A program made the translations under genes and the position numbers. DNA of 64,000 bases from Catonia carolina (Eukaryota > Arthropoda > Insecta > Hemiptera > Achilidae). Under the pieces are notes generated by a model. It worked only from the letters and a program-made list of their open reading frames with translations, made no database searches and was not told the origin of the DNA. Within the stretch, counting starts at the first letter, position 1; each line of letters begins with the position of its first letter. Below, piece after piece: positions 22,787 through 36,455 of this stretch. The stretch is from contig JAQMRL010000007.1 in NCBI GenBank assembly GCA_035578175.1, forward strand, positions 49,238,727 to 49,302,726, written 5' to 3'.

Positions 22787-23001
22787 ATTTCATTATACAA
22801 CCAGACCATGTGGTGAATGAAAATAAGGTGTCATTTGCAGCGTGGAAAGTAGATGATTCTCAGAGGGCTTGGCATGCTGATAAGTATAGGCTACTTTTCC
22901 ACTTAGTGAGGAAGGCATGATAAATCACCTCAATCCTCGTTTTACTAGTAAAGTCTCTAGAGTTTCAAACCAGCCTTTCGGCTGATGACCTTATAACAAA
23001 T
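22787..23001 (+). mobile_element. Family B repeat, third, 5'-truncated
   Basis: Begins at the internal ATTTCATTATACAACCAGACC and ends GCTGATGACCTTATAACAA. The 5' half is missing, and its start directly follows GATGAC of the copy before. Confidence 0.65.
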
Positions 23002-23059
23002 AACATTAAAAGCTATTTTTCAACAAAAACCCACCGTTACAACAAAGTTTTCTTTTGTT

Positions 23060-23216
23060 TCCCTTCCTATAGATTTACAAATGGTTCCTATTGCAGACAA
23101 GGTGGATAGATGGTAATGATTGATGAAAACATACCAGACCTGACCAGGAAGCGAACCCAAAACTCCTGGCGTAGACCTAAAAGCCAGTTGTGCTGACGAC
23201 TACACCATGGGCCCGC
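23060..23216 (-). mobile_element. tRNA-derived SINE (type S1), reverse, diverged
   Basis: GGGCCCATGGTGTAGTCGTCAG and GGTTCGCTTCCTGGTCAGG on the minus strand show the A and B boxes. An 8-base insertion sits near the anticodon position. It abuts a type-E MITE on its right. Confidence 0.62.
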
Positions 23217-23230
23217 CACTGTAACTATTA

Positions 23231-23630
23231 CCGTAGTTCTTGATTTACCGTGCTAAAGTCTGGTTGAACACAGACGTTAAATCCGAAACTTCAAAAAGGG
23301 CTGGTGAAATTAGTGTATTCATATACGTACAGTGAACCTTTGTACTTCATAATGACTTACAATAGGACGTTACAAATAATAAACATCAATCATAATTGAC
23401 GTTAAAACTTATTAGAAATTAATGGATTGCATGTTACTGGATAAAGATGGAAAAATATTGTTAATAACCTATTGTCCATTATTTAACTCATATTTTGTGG
23501 AATTACCGGGCACTTTTGTTAACTCTCAAACAAGACATATGGGTAGCGGGGGACAGTTTTATTTTCTCAAATAAGTGACCTTAAATCGGAGCCACGATAA
23601 ATGCGAAACCGATAAATCGAGGACCTACTG
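23231..23630 (+). mobile_element. MITE E copy 2
   Basis: 400 bp, ends CCGTAGTTCTTGATTTACCG and CGATAAATCGAGGACCTACTG. TA is on the left, TG on the right. It is the uninterrupted version of 10650-12286. Confidence 0.7.
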
Positions 23631-24281
23631 TGAAACCATCATGACGATTACAACACAAGGAACATGAATCTTTTAGTTAAGGCTTCAAAAATGTTGTATT
23701 TAAGGCATTTATGCTAAATTTTAATGAATAATGTTTAATCTCCTTAAAAATTGCTTAAGTTGCTTACAGATTCCTAATTTTACTTTTTTGAGGTGATAAT
23801 AAAGTTAGGCGAAATTCCTTTATACAGAATTTTAATGTTTACAATCACAACACAAGAAAAAAAAACAATAATTTTAATCGTATTCTAAATTAATTGAACA
23901 AAAAACTACTAATGCGGGGAGAAAATACAGAATAGTCAAATATTCGAACGTTAATTAGCCTATTATCCGAACAGTCAGAAATGTAGTAGTAAAAGAATGT
24001 TAACGTACTTTTAAAGGTTTTATTATTGTGAATAAATTTGTATTAAAAATGTAAAAATGGTAAAAACATTTATTCGGGATTTCGTTTAACCTTAGGCCTG
24101 CGGTAGGCGCGGCGATTTAGGAACACTGTCGGTCGCATCTCACTTGGCAGGTTCACTGTTACTAAATATTAAAATGTCGATGCACTTCTATGATTATTAC
24201 TGAGTAATTTTTGTCTTCAAGAGTAATCGAAACTACTAACTATGAAATACTTTAATAATACGATAATATGAATAAAAAAAT

Positions 24282-25292
24282 CTGGTGTGAAACACTCACA
24301 CAACTTTCTCTTGCCAGTGCAAATAATTAACAATAAACCTAACATTAGTAATAAAACATTAGAAATAAACAAAAAAACTAACCTCAATGAACATAACCTT
24401 ATTTTAATCATGAGTGAAAGACGCAAAATGAAAATCGAACTCAGTTGGGCTTAGAAATACAGAAAATCACTCTTTCACGCTAAACTAGGCTCTGTACTGA
24501 AAAATGCTTTAAATTAAAGTTATAGATCTTTTTATTTCCTATAAAATGTATTATATACACTTTTGTCGTAAAATACATTCTAAGGCCGAAATCTTAAAAA
24601 AAATCGTTTTTCACACGTTATCGTGAGAAAAAATCAGAAAATCGCTAATTACTGCTAAACTAAGCGTTATACAAAAAAATGTTTGAAATAAAAGTTGTAG
24701 AATTTTAAATTCTCTACAACTTTTATTATATACATTTTTTCGCTAAATTGCATATTAAAGTCGTAATCTTAAAAAAACTATGTTTTTACGTAAAAACAGC
24801 CTCACCAAGAATTTCAGCAAACATGGCGCCTACCCTATCTTGTAGAGAATAAAAAATTTAGTAAACCAGGCGATTTTAAAGAAAATCGTAGGACCAGTTT
24901 TTGAAAAAATCGCAAAAAAGTGAAAAATTACACGAATAAACTACTACTTCCGGTTGACTGATTTTGATGAAAATATTCGTGTCGGGTCCGGTAGTGGTAT
25001 GTAACTTAAGTTTCAAGTTTCAAGTTCGTACGATGTTCCATTCTTGAGATATTCTGTTCACACACACATACACACACACACACACACGCACACACACACA
25101 CGCGCGCACACGCACACACACACATACACACACACACACACACACAGAAACACACACAGACCAATCGCTAAAAACATGTTTTTGGGTTCAGGGGGTCTGA
25201 AAACATATAGATCCGGTGAAAACTCGATTTCGAAAAATCGACATGAAAACAATACTTTCCTTCCTATAATATTCATATAGGCAAGAGAAAGT
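24282..25292 (+). mobile_element. Family A repeat with long CA array
   Basis: Full-length copy from CTGGTGTGAAACACTCACAC to GGCAAGAGAAAGT. Its internal array of CA with CG interruptions covers about 25058-25160. No clear 6-bp duplication flanks it. Confidence 0.75.
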
Positions 25293-25639
25293 AATATAAT
25301 GGCGTATAGTTACCCGGTACCAAGAATCATAATAATTATTAAAGTAACAAATAAAACCAGTAAGTCAAACGATTTATGCAGGAAAATGTTCATATTAAGT
25401 TCAATGTAACACATATTAAAATAAATCTCTCTTTTTTGAACAATTTGCCTTTTACCTCATATCAATAGCACAAATAGATTTTGTGATACCTATCTGTGAT
25501 TGCGTAACCTTTTGAGTTCCACCATTCGGAAAAAATAGCTACCTAACGAAAACCCAGGGTAATAAAAATAAATTAATGGCTATTTTGAACTTCCAATAAG
25601 ATATCCCCAAAAAATTAGATTTTTTAAAATGGTCAAGTA

Positions 25640-26047
25640 ACCAAATATCCCCAAGAATTTCAGCAGACGCTTACCCTATCTTGTAGAACATAAGAAATGT
25701 AATAAATGAGGCTGTTTAATAAAAACCTCGTAGGAGCCGTTTTTGAAAAAATTGCAAAAATGTGAAAATTTCACGAAAACTACTACTTCCGGTATACCGC
25801 TTTTAATAAAAATATTCGTGTCACGTCCTCTCATAGTACTTAACTGAAGTTTCAACTTCGTACGATGTTCCGTTCTTGAGATATTTTGTTTACACACACA
25901 ATCACACAGACCAAACGCTAAAAACTTGTTTTTTGGATTCAAGGGGCCCGAAAACATGTATATCCGGTGAAATTCGATTTCTAAAAATCGACATGAAATT
26001 TATACTTTCCTTCCCTATACACCTATTCATATGAGGAAAGAGAAAGT
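25640..26047 (+). mobile_element. Family A repeat, right-end fragment
   Basis: Begins at the CCAAGAATTTCAGCAGAC block and ends GAGGAAAGAGAAAGT. It directly abuts the next full copy, whose target duplication falls at its right edge. Confidence 0.65.
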
Positions 26048-26054
26048 CAAAAAT

Positions 26055-27167
<1,113 letters not shown>

Positions 27168-27599
27168 AAAAATACTGAAATTATTGAATAGAGGAAAAAA
27201 GTTTGAATTGTTGTACAAATTGTATAGTCAGGAGAAATGTCTAAAAGGAGTGGTATCGGGAAAATAATCGTGTGTACCTTATTTTTTAAACAAAGACACT
27301 ATTTTATAGGGTAAATTTAAAAATTCTTGATTAAGGGCATTTTACCGTTCTTAAAACTGGGAGTACCTTTTAAATTGTGATGACGTAGAATAGTGTTATT
27401 CTTTTGGAGTCATTCTGTAGCACGGTCGAAAACCATAAAGGTAAATCGAACCTGTTCAGGAAACTTGCGCTTTATGTCTCCAATGAAACTTTGTGTTCAT
27501 TAAAATTGTAAGTACAATACTTAATATAAACTTTCCTGATACTTAAGAACTTAATTTATGCATTTTTGTTAATTTTTACACAATTCAGATCCTATTATA

Positions 27600-27926
27600 C
27601 AGGGTGGTTAAAAAATTAGGTGTACCTCCCGTTATTTTTAAGATCACTAAACGCGGTTAAAGACAATCGTATTCGTATTGTGATTATGAATACTATGAAA
27701 CACTACGCTGCTTCGACAGCTCAGCGTTTTTTACTTTCTCTTGCCTATATGAATATATAGGAAGAAAAGTATTGTTTTTATGTCGATTTTTCGAAATCGA
27801 GTTTTCACCGGATCTACACGTTTTCAGACCCCCTGAACCCAAAAAACATGTTTTTAGCGATTGGTCTTTGTGTGTGTGTGTGTGTGTGTGTTTGTGTGCG
27901 TGCGTGTGCGTGTGCGTACGTGTGCG

Positions 27927-27958
<32 letters not shown>

Positions 27959-29240
27959 AACAGAATATCTCAAGAATGGAACATCGTACGAACTTGAAAC
28001 TTGAAACTTAAGTTACATACCACTACCGGACCCGACACGAACATTTTCATCAAAATCGGTCAACCAGAAGTAGTAGTTTATTCGTATAATTTTTCACTTT
28101 TTTGCGATTTTTTCAAAAACTGGTCCTACGATTTTCTTTAAAATCGCCTGGTTTACTACATTTTTTATTCTCTACATGATAGGGTAGGCCATGTTTGCTG
28201 AAATTCTTGACGAGGCTGTTCACATAAAAAAATTTTTTTTTTAAAGTTAACGGCTTTAATATGCATTTTAGCGAAAAAATGTATATAATAAAAGGTGTAG
28301 AGAATTTAAAAACCTACAACTTTTATTTCCAAAACTTTTTTGTATAACGCTTAGTTTAGCAGTAATTAGCAATTTTCTGGTTTTTTTTTCACGAAAACGT
28401 GTGAAAAATCTATTTTTTTAAGATTTCGGCCAATACATTTTACGACGAAAAGTATAATTAATTTTATAGGAAATAAAAAGATCTACAACTTTTATTTAAA
28501 GAACTTTTCTCTACAGAGCCTAGTTTAGTGTGAAAGAGTGATTTTCCGTATTTTTAAGCCGAACTGATGTCGATTTTCATTTTGCGTTTTTCACTCATGA
28601 TTAAAATAAGGTATGTTTCTTGAGGTTAGTTTTTGTTCATTTCTAATGTTTTATTACTAATGTTAGGTTATATTGTTAATTATTTTCATTGGCAACAGAA
28701 AGTTTTGAGTGTTTCACACCAGATTTTTTCAATTTTTACACACGTTGTGTGGAGTGGGTGGGGGACTAGAAAATTTTTTATGGGACGTATAGTCTTGTGA
28801 TACTTCGTTTTAAAGGTCTTGATGAGATAAGAAAAAATATGTAACATAAATCGAATTCTTATTACCCAAAAAAAGATGGCGATCATTAATGTAGTTACAT
28901 CAGATACCCAAAATTAAAGTTGCTGTAATTTTGTTATTAACAAAGAAGTTAAACGCAGTTTACGACAATCTTATCTGCAGTGATTTGTTTTTATTGATTT
29001 GTAGTGTTTGATTTATTGCTTTACTAGCATAGCGGTGGTTTTATATTTTTAACCCTCGAGGGGTGGAGTGGGTGGGGGTAACTCAAAAATTTCAAATGTG
29101 ATAATATGAACTTGTGATACCTCATGTTAAAGATCTTGGTGAACATGAAAAAATATGTAACACAAATCAAATTCTTACCATCTAAGCCAGAATAGTGACC
29201 AGAAATGTAGTTGAATTTAGATGCTCAAAATAACAGTTGA
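27600..29240. repeat. ~313-bp tandem repeat, interrupted by family A
   Basis: GGAGTGGGTGGGGG near 28750 and 29063 starts two units that share CTTGTGATACTTC-, GAAAAAATATGTAACA- and AAAGTTG-type blocks in order. The part before the insertion (27600-27726) has the matching AAACGCGGTTAAAGACAATC block of the preceding unit (compare 28951-28975). Confidence 0.65.
27733..28722 (-). mobile_element. Family A repeat, reverse, inside a tandem repeat
   Basis: Starts ACTTTCTCTTGCC and ends CACACCAG. The flanks TTTTTT and ATTTTT agree at five of six bases. A GT-rich array lies at about 27869-27957. It interrupts the ~313-bp tandem repeat found on both sides. Confidence 0.75.
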
Positions 29241-29516
29241 ACCTGAACATAGACTTCAAGTTTCAAAAATCCATTACTCTCATTTTTATTGTCAATTAAA
29301 AAATTATGCTATGGTTTGTTTTATTTCATTTGATGGTTTTGAAGACACCTGATCAACAATATTAACAGACAATAGTTTTATATACTATTAATTTAATAAA
29401 AAAAAAATTCTGTTCTTAAAACTTAATTCAAATCATGAGTATAATTTATTTTTGAGGTAAGTTAATGTTGTTCATCTGCTGTCATCAAAACAAACAAATA
29501 AAAACACAAAATTTTT

Positions 29517-30300
29517 ACTTTATCTTCCCCTATTGTTTTCATGTCAATTTTTCGAAATCAAGTTTTCACCGGATATACACGTTTTCAGCCCTCTGAACCC
29601 AAAAAACATGTTTTTAACGATTGGTCTGTGTGTGTATGCGTGTGAACAAAATATCTTATGAAGTTGAAACTTGAAATGTAAGTAAGGTACCATTACGAAA
29701 CGCGACATGAACATTTTTATCAAAATCGGTCAATTGAAGTAGCAGATTATTCGTGCGATTTTTAACTTTTTTGAGATTTTTTGAAAAACGGCTGCTATGA
29801 TTTTTTTATAATATACATATTTTATGCTCTAAAGAATAGGGTAAGCGCCGTGTCTGCTCAAACTCTAGGGGCTGTTTTCTCATAAAAGTTGTGTTTTTTT
29901 AGATTGCGGCCTTAATATGCATTTTAGGGCAAAAGTGTATAGTTAAAGTTGTAGAATATTAAAAAATCTACAACTTTTGGGTATTAAATCTTAAAATTGG
30001 ATATTTTAAGATTGCGGCCTTAGTATTTATTTTAAGTTTTTATAATAAAAGTTAGAAAATTAAAAGACCTAAAACTTTTATTTTGTAGCATTGTTCTCTA
30101 CAGAGCCTAATTTAGAGGTAATTATTGATTTTCCGTATTTTTAAATCCTACAGAGGCTGATTTTCATTTTGCGTCATTCACTAATGGTTAAAATTAGGTT
30201 ATGTTTTTCATTTTACCATTGTTTACTCATGATTAAACATAGATTAAATTGTTCATTATCCACATTGGCAACATAAAATCGTATGAGTGTTTCAAACCAG
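29517..30300 (-). mobile_element. Family A repeat, reverse, diverged
   Basis: Starts ACTTTATCTTCCCC and ends TTTCAAACCAG. It keeps the AAATCAAGTTTTCACC and ACGATTGGTCTGTGTGTG blocks and has almost no simple-sequence array. Confidence 0.65.
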
Positions 30301-30379
30301 ATTGTTTTAAATGTAGAATGAAAACAAAAAGATATATATACAAGAAAAACTGCTGAGCTGTTGGAGTAGCCCCTTACTA

Positions 30380-30435
30380 CAAGCAGTAATTGCAGAACAG
30401 TAGGACGTTAAACCAAAAAAAAAAAAAAAAAAATA
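30380..30435 (+). mobile_element. SINE 3' tail only (type S1/S2)
   Basis: CAAGCAGTAATTGCAGAACAG, then GTAGGACGTTAAACC followed by about 20 A residues. The tRNA-like head is absent. Confidence 0.6.
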
Positions 30436-31194
30436 CTACAAATACGAGTAAACTCCATTGCTGTAAACCCCATTCGTTTGTCTTAATTATTGACAAAGTT
30501 TAGGGGGATGCAATTTACCTTTCAACCACTCTGAGCACTAAAATATCATTTAACGTTGTCTACAATTGAATGTGAACTCATTTATTTTAATTTTTTGTAA
30601 TTTATCTTGTACACTGAAGCGGTAATTAGGGCATTGTTATTTTTATTATATTAATATTTAATATTTTTGATGGCGTCCACTCACCCCTTACAGACATCCC
30701 AACCTCCATGAAAGAAACTAACAGGAAATCGGGGAAGACCTACTTGAGTTTAAAAAGTGCAGCAACAGATAAAAATCCTTGAAAACGCTACACTTACCTA
30801 TCTGGATGTAAATCGTTGTCATTGTCATCGTAGTGAGTTTATCTGCCCTTATGCAGATCCCTATAAGAACATCTGTAATCTATGATGTGTTGACCTAGGA
30901 TGTTCATTCATTTGGAATATCCATAGCACAGTTAAAAATCATGAAAGTAAACCCATCTAGCCTTACCCATTTGTTATTTTATATTAATTCTAATATCAAA
31001 AACATTTATTTTATATTCAAAGTTTCTTTGAAACAAACAATAAATAACTTATTTTGCTTGGCCTTTATTAATACAGGTAATAATTTTTTAAAATTTTTGA
31101 TGGGGTAAAATGAATATCATTGTAATTTACTTTTCTTAGAAAAGAACTTTCTTTCTTACCAATTCAAAAATACATTTTTTAAAGGAGGTGTGTT

Positions 31195-31290
31195 TATTGG
31201 TAAGCAGTCACTCTTTTCAACCAACAAGAAAGGCAAGATAAACCTCTATAAGTACAATCTAGTACTTTGGATGTTGATCTAAATTATATT
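31195..31290 (+). mobile_element. Possible old family B 3' end
   Basis: CACTCTTTTCAACCAACAAG, AGGCAAGATAAACC and GATGTTGATCTAAATTAT resemble the last ~100 bases of family B with many changes. A similar scrap (ATGTGTTGACCTAGGATG) lies near 30880. Confidence 0.3.
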
Positions 31291-31385
31291 GTTTCAAATC
31301 TATGATGTGTTTGCTCTGGATGGTTATTTTTACACTAAATAATTATTCTTAGTTCTTATAAAAATAAAGTCCATTATATTTTATA

Positions 31386-32163
31386 CAAAGTGTGTAAATT
31401 GTTATATTCATGGAAAGAAATCAAAACAATATTACATGTTTGCTGCAAAACTTCTTTATTGACATAATGTTTACCACTTTTAATATTTAGTGTGATACCT
31501 TTTGTTATTTATAATCATTTTTATATGGTTTGGTATGGTTGTTATAATTGTTCACAATTTCTATGAATCTCTTCATTGCTATGCCATATTTTGATAAATG
31601 GAGCCTTGAGATTAGTCTTTGTAGAGATTGTATTCTTCAGAAGACAATCTCTCATCAACAAAAAAGATGAAGAAGGGACCATGAGGTAGGACGAATACAA
31701 AAAAGTTATACAAACTCGACTCCTTACACAACTGAACCACTGGTTCACTAATGGAGACTTTGGGTCCCTGCAGGATAGGGCTCTTTGCCACAAAGCCTAA
31801 TCAGTTATAAATTTTCTCAGAGAAAATTACTTGAAAATCCTTGCCTGGCCAGGTTATAGCCTGATTCAAATCCAATAGAGAATCTTTGGGCAATCATTAA
31901 GAAAAAAACTCAAGAAGACAATCACAACAAAGATGATCTCATAGCTGCACTTATCAAAATAAGGAATAGGGATGAAGAGAATCATAGAAATTATGAATCA
32001 ATCATAACAAGCATGCCAAACCATATAAAAATGATTATAAATAACTAAGGGTATCATACTAATATTAAAAGTTGTAAACATAATGTCAATTAAGAAGTTT
32101 TGTAGAAAATACATGCTATTGTTTTGATTTCTTTCCATGAGCCTAATATTTTTTACACCTCTG
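31386..32163 (+). mobile_element. Rearranged Tc1-like element with long inverted arms
   Basis: Flanked by TA (31384-31385, 32164-32165), ends CAAAGTGTG and CACCTCTG. Broken transposase on the plus strand: LQDRALCHKA, then LAWPGYS and, after a frameshift, PDSNPIENLWAIIK, giving the DD34E spacing. Stops and frameshifts kill it. About 250 bases of the transposase 3' end and terminus are repeated inverted at the left end (31386 to about 31636), replacing the 5' part. Confidence 0.78.
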
Positions 32164-32479
32164 TACGTTAAAATGTGATATTGGAAAACACAATCATCAG
32201 TAACACTCTTCTGAAATAATTCTCACTTCAGTTTATACAACCCACTGCAGATACATTAAGTAGTTCTTAGAGACTAAGAAAGATTCTTGAAGGACTAAGT
32301 TGTACTGTGAAATGAAAATGTCAGTCAGCGACAAAATTTAAAATACCAAGCAATAAAGAAAATATAAAAATCCCTTTCATGAGATGACTGGTCTCATGGC
32401 TGGTTGCATTTTTAAAAAGACTTACCTTTGGCTTTTGGCAAAAACCATTAGTGATCTCTCTATCTATTCTTTAAGAGGA

Positions 32480-32625
32480 ATTTCACGCGGCCTTGGGTTC
32501 GAATCCCACTCGGGCATGGCATTTTTTCATACGTTACAAAAAATTCATTTCATCCTTCACCGTCTGCATTAGCAGCAATTTGCAAAACAGTCGGACGTTA
32601 AACCAAAAAAAAAAAAAAAATTAAG
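32480..32625 (+). mobile_element. tRNA-derived SINE (type S2), 5'-truncated
   Basis: Begins around the B box (GGGTTCGAATCCC) and runs CATACGTTACAAAAAATTCA, CACCGTCTGCATTAGCAG, GTCGGACGTTAAACC and a run of A. Confidence 0.7.
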
Positions 32626-32672
32626 AGGAATCGAATGATACTATTTTTGTTTCCAAATTCCAACTTTGATTT

Positions 32673-32930
32673 CTTGACTTCTGGTTTTGGGCCACTTCCA
32701 GTCAAAAGCGGAACTTCAAACTCAATTCAGGCTCACTAACTTTTTGTGCAGATTACTAATCCGAAAATGCTATCTCTTGTAGTTTTTGACTTTGATTTTT
32801 TGACTCCCGGTTTTGGGCCACTTCCGATCGAAACCGAAACTTCAAACTCAATTAAGGCCCATTATCTTTTTGTGTAGATTACAAAACCAAAAACCATTTG
32901 TTGATATCTCTTGTAATTTCTGAAATCTGT
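32673..32930. repeat. Tandem duplication, ~127-bp unit
   Basis: TTGACTTCTGGTTTTGGGCC at 32673 and TTGACTCCCGGTTTTGGGCC at about 32800 start two units that both continue through AACTTCAAACTCAATT and CTTTTTGTG(C/T)AGATTAC. Confidence 0.75.
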
Positions 32931-33587
32931 TTGTGACGGATGGATGGACAAATGAACTGAAGAAAATTTTTAAAATTCCCTCAGATTATATATTATTGCG
33001 GCTACTATTTCTGTCAGACCTAATATTTAAAATTACAATAATTATGAAGTAACGGTTTGATGTAACATGCGTTTTTTTGTCATTTCAGGTTTCTGAATCA
33101 CCCATTGTTTCAGATTATCAGCGGTTCAATTTCAATAGTTTAAAATACCTAAAAGAAATTATTTGTTAAAATACAAAATTAGAATTTGATTTTTATAACT
33201 TATTGTAAGTATAAAATATACAATACTAGTTGAAATGTTTCTGATCTGTTTCTGTTCTGATAGTCAGACCTTGATGAATTTTTAATTAAATTTTTCATGA
33301 TGTTATATTTCAACATTCAATTTTAGTTAAAAACTTTGTAATAATTAATTATCCAATAATTAAACAATAAGAAGTGATAATGGATATAGGTTTGTAGAAC
33401 CATTTTCATTACAGAAATTATGTGCCATTATCTTTCTTGTAATTTCATTTATATAGAACCAAGATTGAAAGGTGGACATTTTTCCACGATCCTGCCCAGT
33501 TAACAGCCAACTTTTTTTTATATAACTGTATCAAGGAGACTCCAAAAAGGTAGTATAAGACAAATGAATAACGAATAGTTTACTTTT

Positions 33588-33735
33588 AAGACACGCTATG
33601 ACAAAACTGATAAGCCTAAATAATTTTAACACTAAGTTAAATTCATTTATTACCACTATTTACTTGCTTACTCTAATAAGCGTGTCATCCAATAATGTTA
33701 TGAAATAATAGACAATTTTCCTCTGCGTTTACTCA
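33588..33735 (-). repeat. Repeat family F, copy 2, reverse
   Basis: On the minus strand GACACGCTTATTAGAGTAAG and GTGGTAATAAATGAATTTAA match the other two copies. Confidence 0.55.
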
Positions 33736-33739
33736 GAAA

Positions 33740-34881
33740 TTTATTTATTTTTTCAGCCAAAAAACTATTTAGAAAGGAATTCTTGTATACTGTAAAATAT
33801 TTCAACAATCAAGTATTTTTTAGCTTTCGTTTAAAACAAACTTAATTACTACAACATTTAAAATTTTACGCAAATTTATTGATGTATTTTCTACCTGCAT
33901 ATCAAACAACTTAGATGTGTACCAACAAAAAGACAACCTAGATGTGTGACCAATAAAATAATCAATTCTGTTTCTTGTGTTGTGATTGTGGAAATTTAAT
34001 TTCTCCAAAAAGGCCTTTTGCTTTACATACATTTTCACTTCTAAAATGTATAAAGAAGAAACTGTAATCAGTTGACACTTCTTAAATGATTTTCTCCATG
34101 AGGTTAGGTGGCCTCCTTCCACTATACACCTAATTTATTATTTTTTTTAAATTTTAAAAACAATTTCCATATTACTCTGTGATGAATTTTCCCAACTAAT
34201 ATGGCATACCGGATATGAGATGGAATTAAACCATGGTATGCTGGTGTTACCAATTTTTTATCATTTTATCTGGCATTTGTTTTACTGCAACCTTGACAAA
34301 TATAAAAATCTGAAGACAAAGATTTATCTAATGACACTCCTGGAAACCTCACTGTTTGTACATGTTTTAAGTATTACAATGGATAAAGTCATACAATTCT
34401 CCATTTTCCCCTTAAATTATATTATTTGTTAAATATCTAAAACATGGAAGAAGATATCATTATGTGGTACTTACTATTGCTAATTTCATCAAATTTTTCA
34501 TTAAAATTGTGTATATGACTATTACACAATTTAATAAAGCAGATCCAAGATGGCTGACAAAATTTCAGACACAACCTATAGTTGTTCTGTAGACATAATA
34601 GTTGACAGAAATCACCCTATTTTTGTCATTTCACTCAGATTGTTTTTAAAATTCAGTCGTTTCCAAGCTTTGTGGATAATGGTAGAATATAGGGATAGAC
34701 ATATTTTATCCCTGTAATTCTGACATTACTATGCCTATTTTTCTTTCATTGAGGTTTGACGTCTTGTCAACTGCAATAGGTAAACAATTATGAAAGGACT
34801 TATGGGACAGTAATTTTCTTTCTACAGCTTGCAATATAAAATTTTAAATTAAGCATTGATGAAAATATTTTTAATTCACAG
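33740..34881. other. Region upstream of the 109-aa ORF
   Basis: It must hold the leader exon and promoter if the acceptor at 34881 is used, but I cannot single out a donor or TATA box with confidence. Short frames on both strands lack features. Confidence 0.4.
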
Positions 34882-34887
34882 GAAAAA

Positions 34888-35217
34888 ATGGAGAACGTTA
34901 TAACGTACATCGTAGAAGCAGTTGCCACAGTTGCTGCTAGGATAATAACAATATCTATGGAGTACATTAGATATATTTTTAATTGGCAATTTGATGATCA
35001 ACGTTCAGTAAATGAACAGCAACAACAAATACGTGCCCATTCTCTGCGAAGTTCATCTGAACCTTCGCTTATAAACCAGAGAATGCCAGTTCATCGCAGT
35101 GCATCAGCTCCTGCTGTGCTCAATCACCTGACAGTGATTGAAGCGCAGAGAGAATTCCAACAATACAATGCAAGAAGACCAAGGGGGTCAAAAAAGAGCA
35201 GATTTTCAATTAATTAA
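34888..35217 (+). CDS. Unrecognised 109-residue protein with twin RSxSxP motifs
   Basis: ORF of 109 codons ending TAA. The context AAAAAATGG is a good start. TTTTTAATTCACAG directly upstream (AG at 34880-34881) is a strong splice acceptor, so an upstream leader exon is likely. AATAAA follows 10 bases after the stop. Its codons are far less AT-rich than the flanks. Residues 1-33 are hydrophobic/amphipathic (possible membrane contact, ending near YIFNW). Residues 44-47 are a Gln run. Residues 54-59 (RSSSEP) and 70-75 (RSASAP) match the mode-1 14-3-3 binding pattern RSxSxP. The C-terminus is basic (RRPRGSKK). The gene converges on the protease gene. No family is recognised. It could be lineage-specific, or a terminal exon of a larger gene. 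Confidence 0.6.
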   Translation: MENVITYIVEAVATVAARIITISMEYIRYIFNWQFDDQRSVNEQQQQIRAHSLRSSSEPSLINQRMPVHRSASAPAVLNHLTVIEAQREFQQYNARRPRGSKKSRFSIN

Positions 35218-35768
35218 GATAAATAGAATAAAGCACCTAATAATAAAAATTATTTTAGGCCTAATCAAAAAAACAAACAATTCTAAGAGAAAGATTTTGA
35301 AGGCATAGATAACAGACCAGTCACTGGTCTGGTATTATCTGTACCACCAACTCTACTTTAATGGAGGAATCAAGTTTAAAGTTCAAATAAAAAAGTTCTT
35401 AACACAAGTGTCTATGTTATTAAACTCATTAAATAATCTGATTAAATATTTAATTTTAATAAGTAAAAGAAGTATGTGTAATATATAAAAATGGTGAAAT
35501 TGATGTTCTACAATATCACTTATTACTTTATACATCTATAAGTTGTTAACCTTAATTTTAAGTAAAATGACCAAAAAATTTTGTTCTGTGTTTGGAAGTA
35601 TGTTTCTTCATCTAGTACATAGTACATGCATACGTATACTGATCCTGTTCCAGCTAATGCTTGATCTAGGTCTTGACAAGACCTCTTCTTCTTTCTCAAC
35701 CATCCCACCAGTTCCCTCCACAGCCTGCTGCCAAATGTATCTTCTTATTTCCAGCTTTTTCTTCAACT

Positions 35769-36150
35769 AAGCACTGTAGAAAAAAATTCTACAAATAAAA
35801 GTTGTGGGTTTCCTAACATTCTATTTTAATAATATTCACCTTTGGGTTAAAATGCATATTAAGACTGAAATATTTAAAAAATAAATTACCATGCATACAT
35901 AGCCCCCCAAGAATTTCAGCGGACATCCTGTTCACTTGATCTTGTAGAGCACAAATAATATAGTAAATACTGCTATTTAAAACAAATCATAGGCACATTT
36001 TTTTTTTAAATTTCACAAATAATTTGCTACTTTCAGTTGACCGAATTTGATGAAAATTTACATGTTGAGCCTCTCATTACACCTAGATTAAGTATAAAGT
36101 TTCAATGTCATGCTATCTTCCGTTTTCAAGTTATTTAGTTCGTGTTTTTG
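35769..36150 (+). mobile_element. Family A repeat fragment downstream of the 109-aa gene
   Basis: Keeps CTACAAATAAAAGTTGTGGG, CCAAGAATTTCAGCGGAC, TCTTGTAGAGCACAAATAAT and GTTGACCGAATTTGATG blocks in order. Both ends are lost, and the copy is highly diverged. Confidence 0.5.
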
Positions 36151-36455
36151 AGTTATTTTTGTAATGATGTAGTGTCAAAAATGTCATCACGCAGCTAATT
36201 TTGGGCGTAACGAAGTAAATTTATATTTTTTTGAATCTATAAATGATAGACTACAGCACAAAATACACAAATAAAAATATTTTCACCTTGGTCCCCCCCA
36301 GTAATAATTAAATATTAATTTAAATATAATAAACATAAGTAATTACTTTTAACTTTCTCTTGTCCTATATTTTAGGCCCTATAAATGACAAATGCATGAT
36401 TGCTTAAAATAAACAAATTTTAATAATGATAGATATCTATACCAAAGAGATAAAG

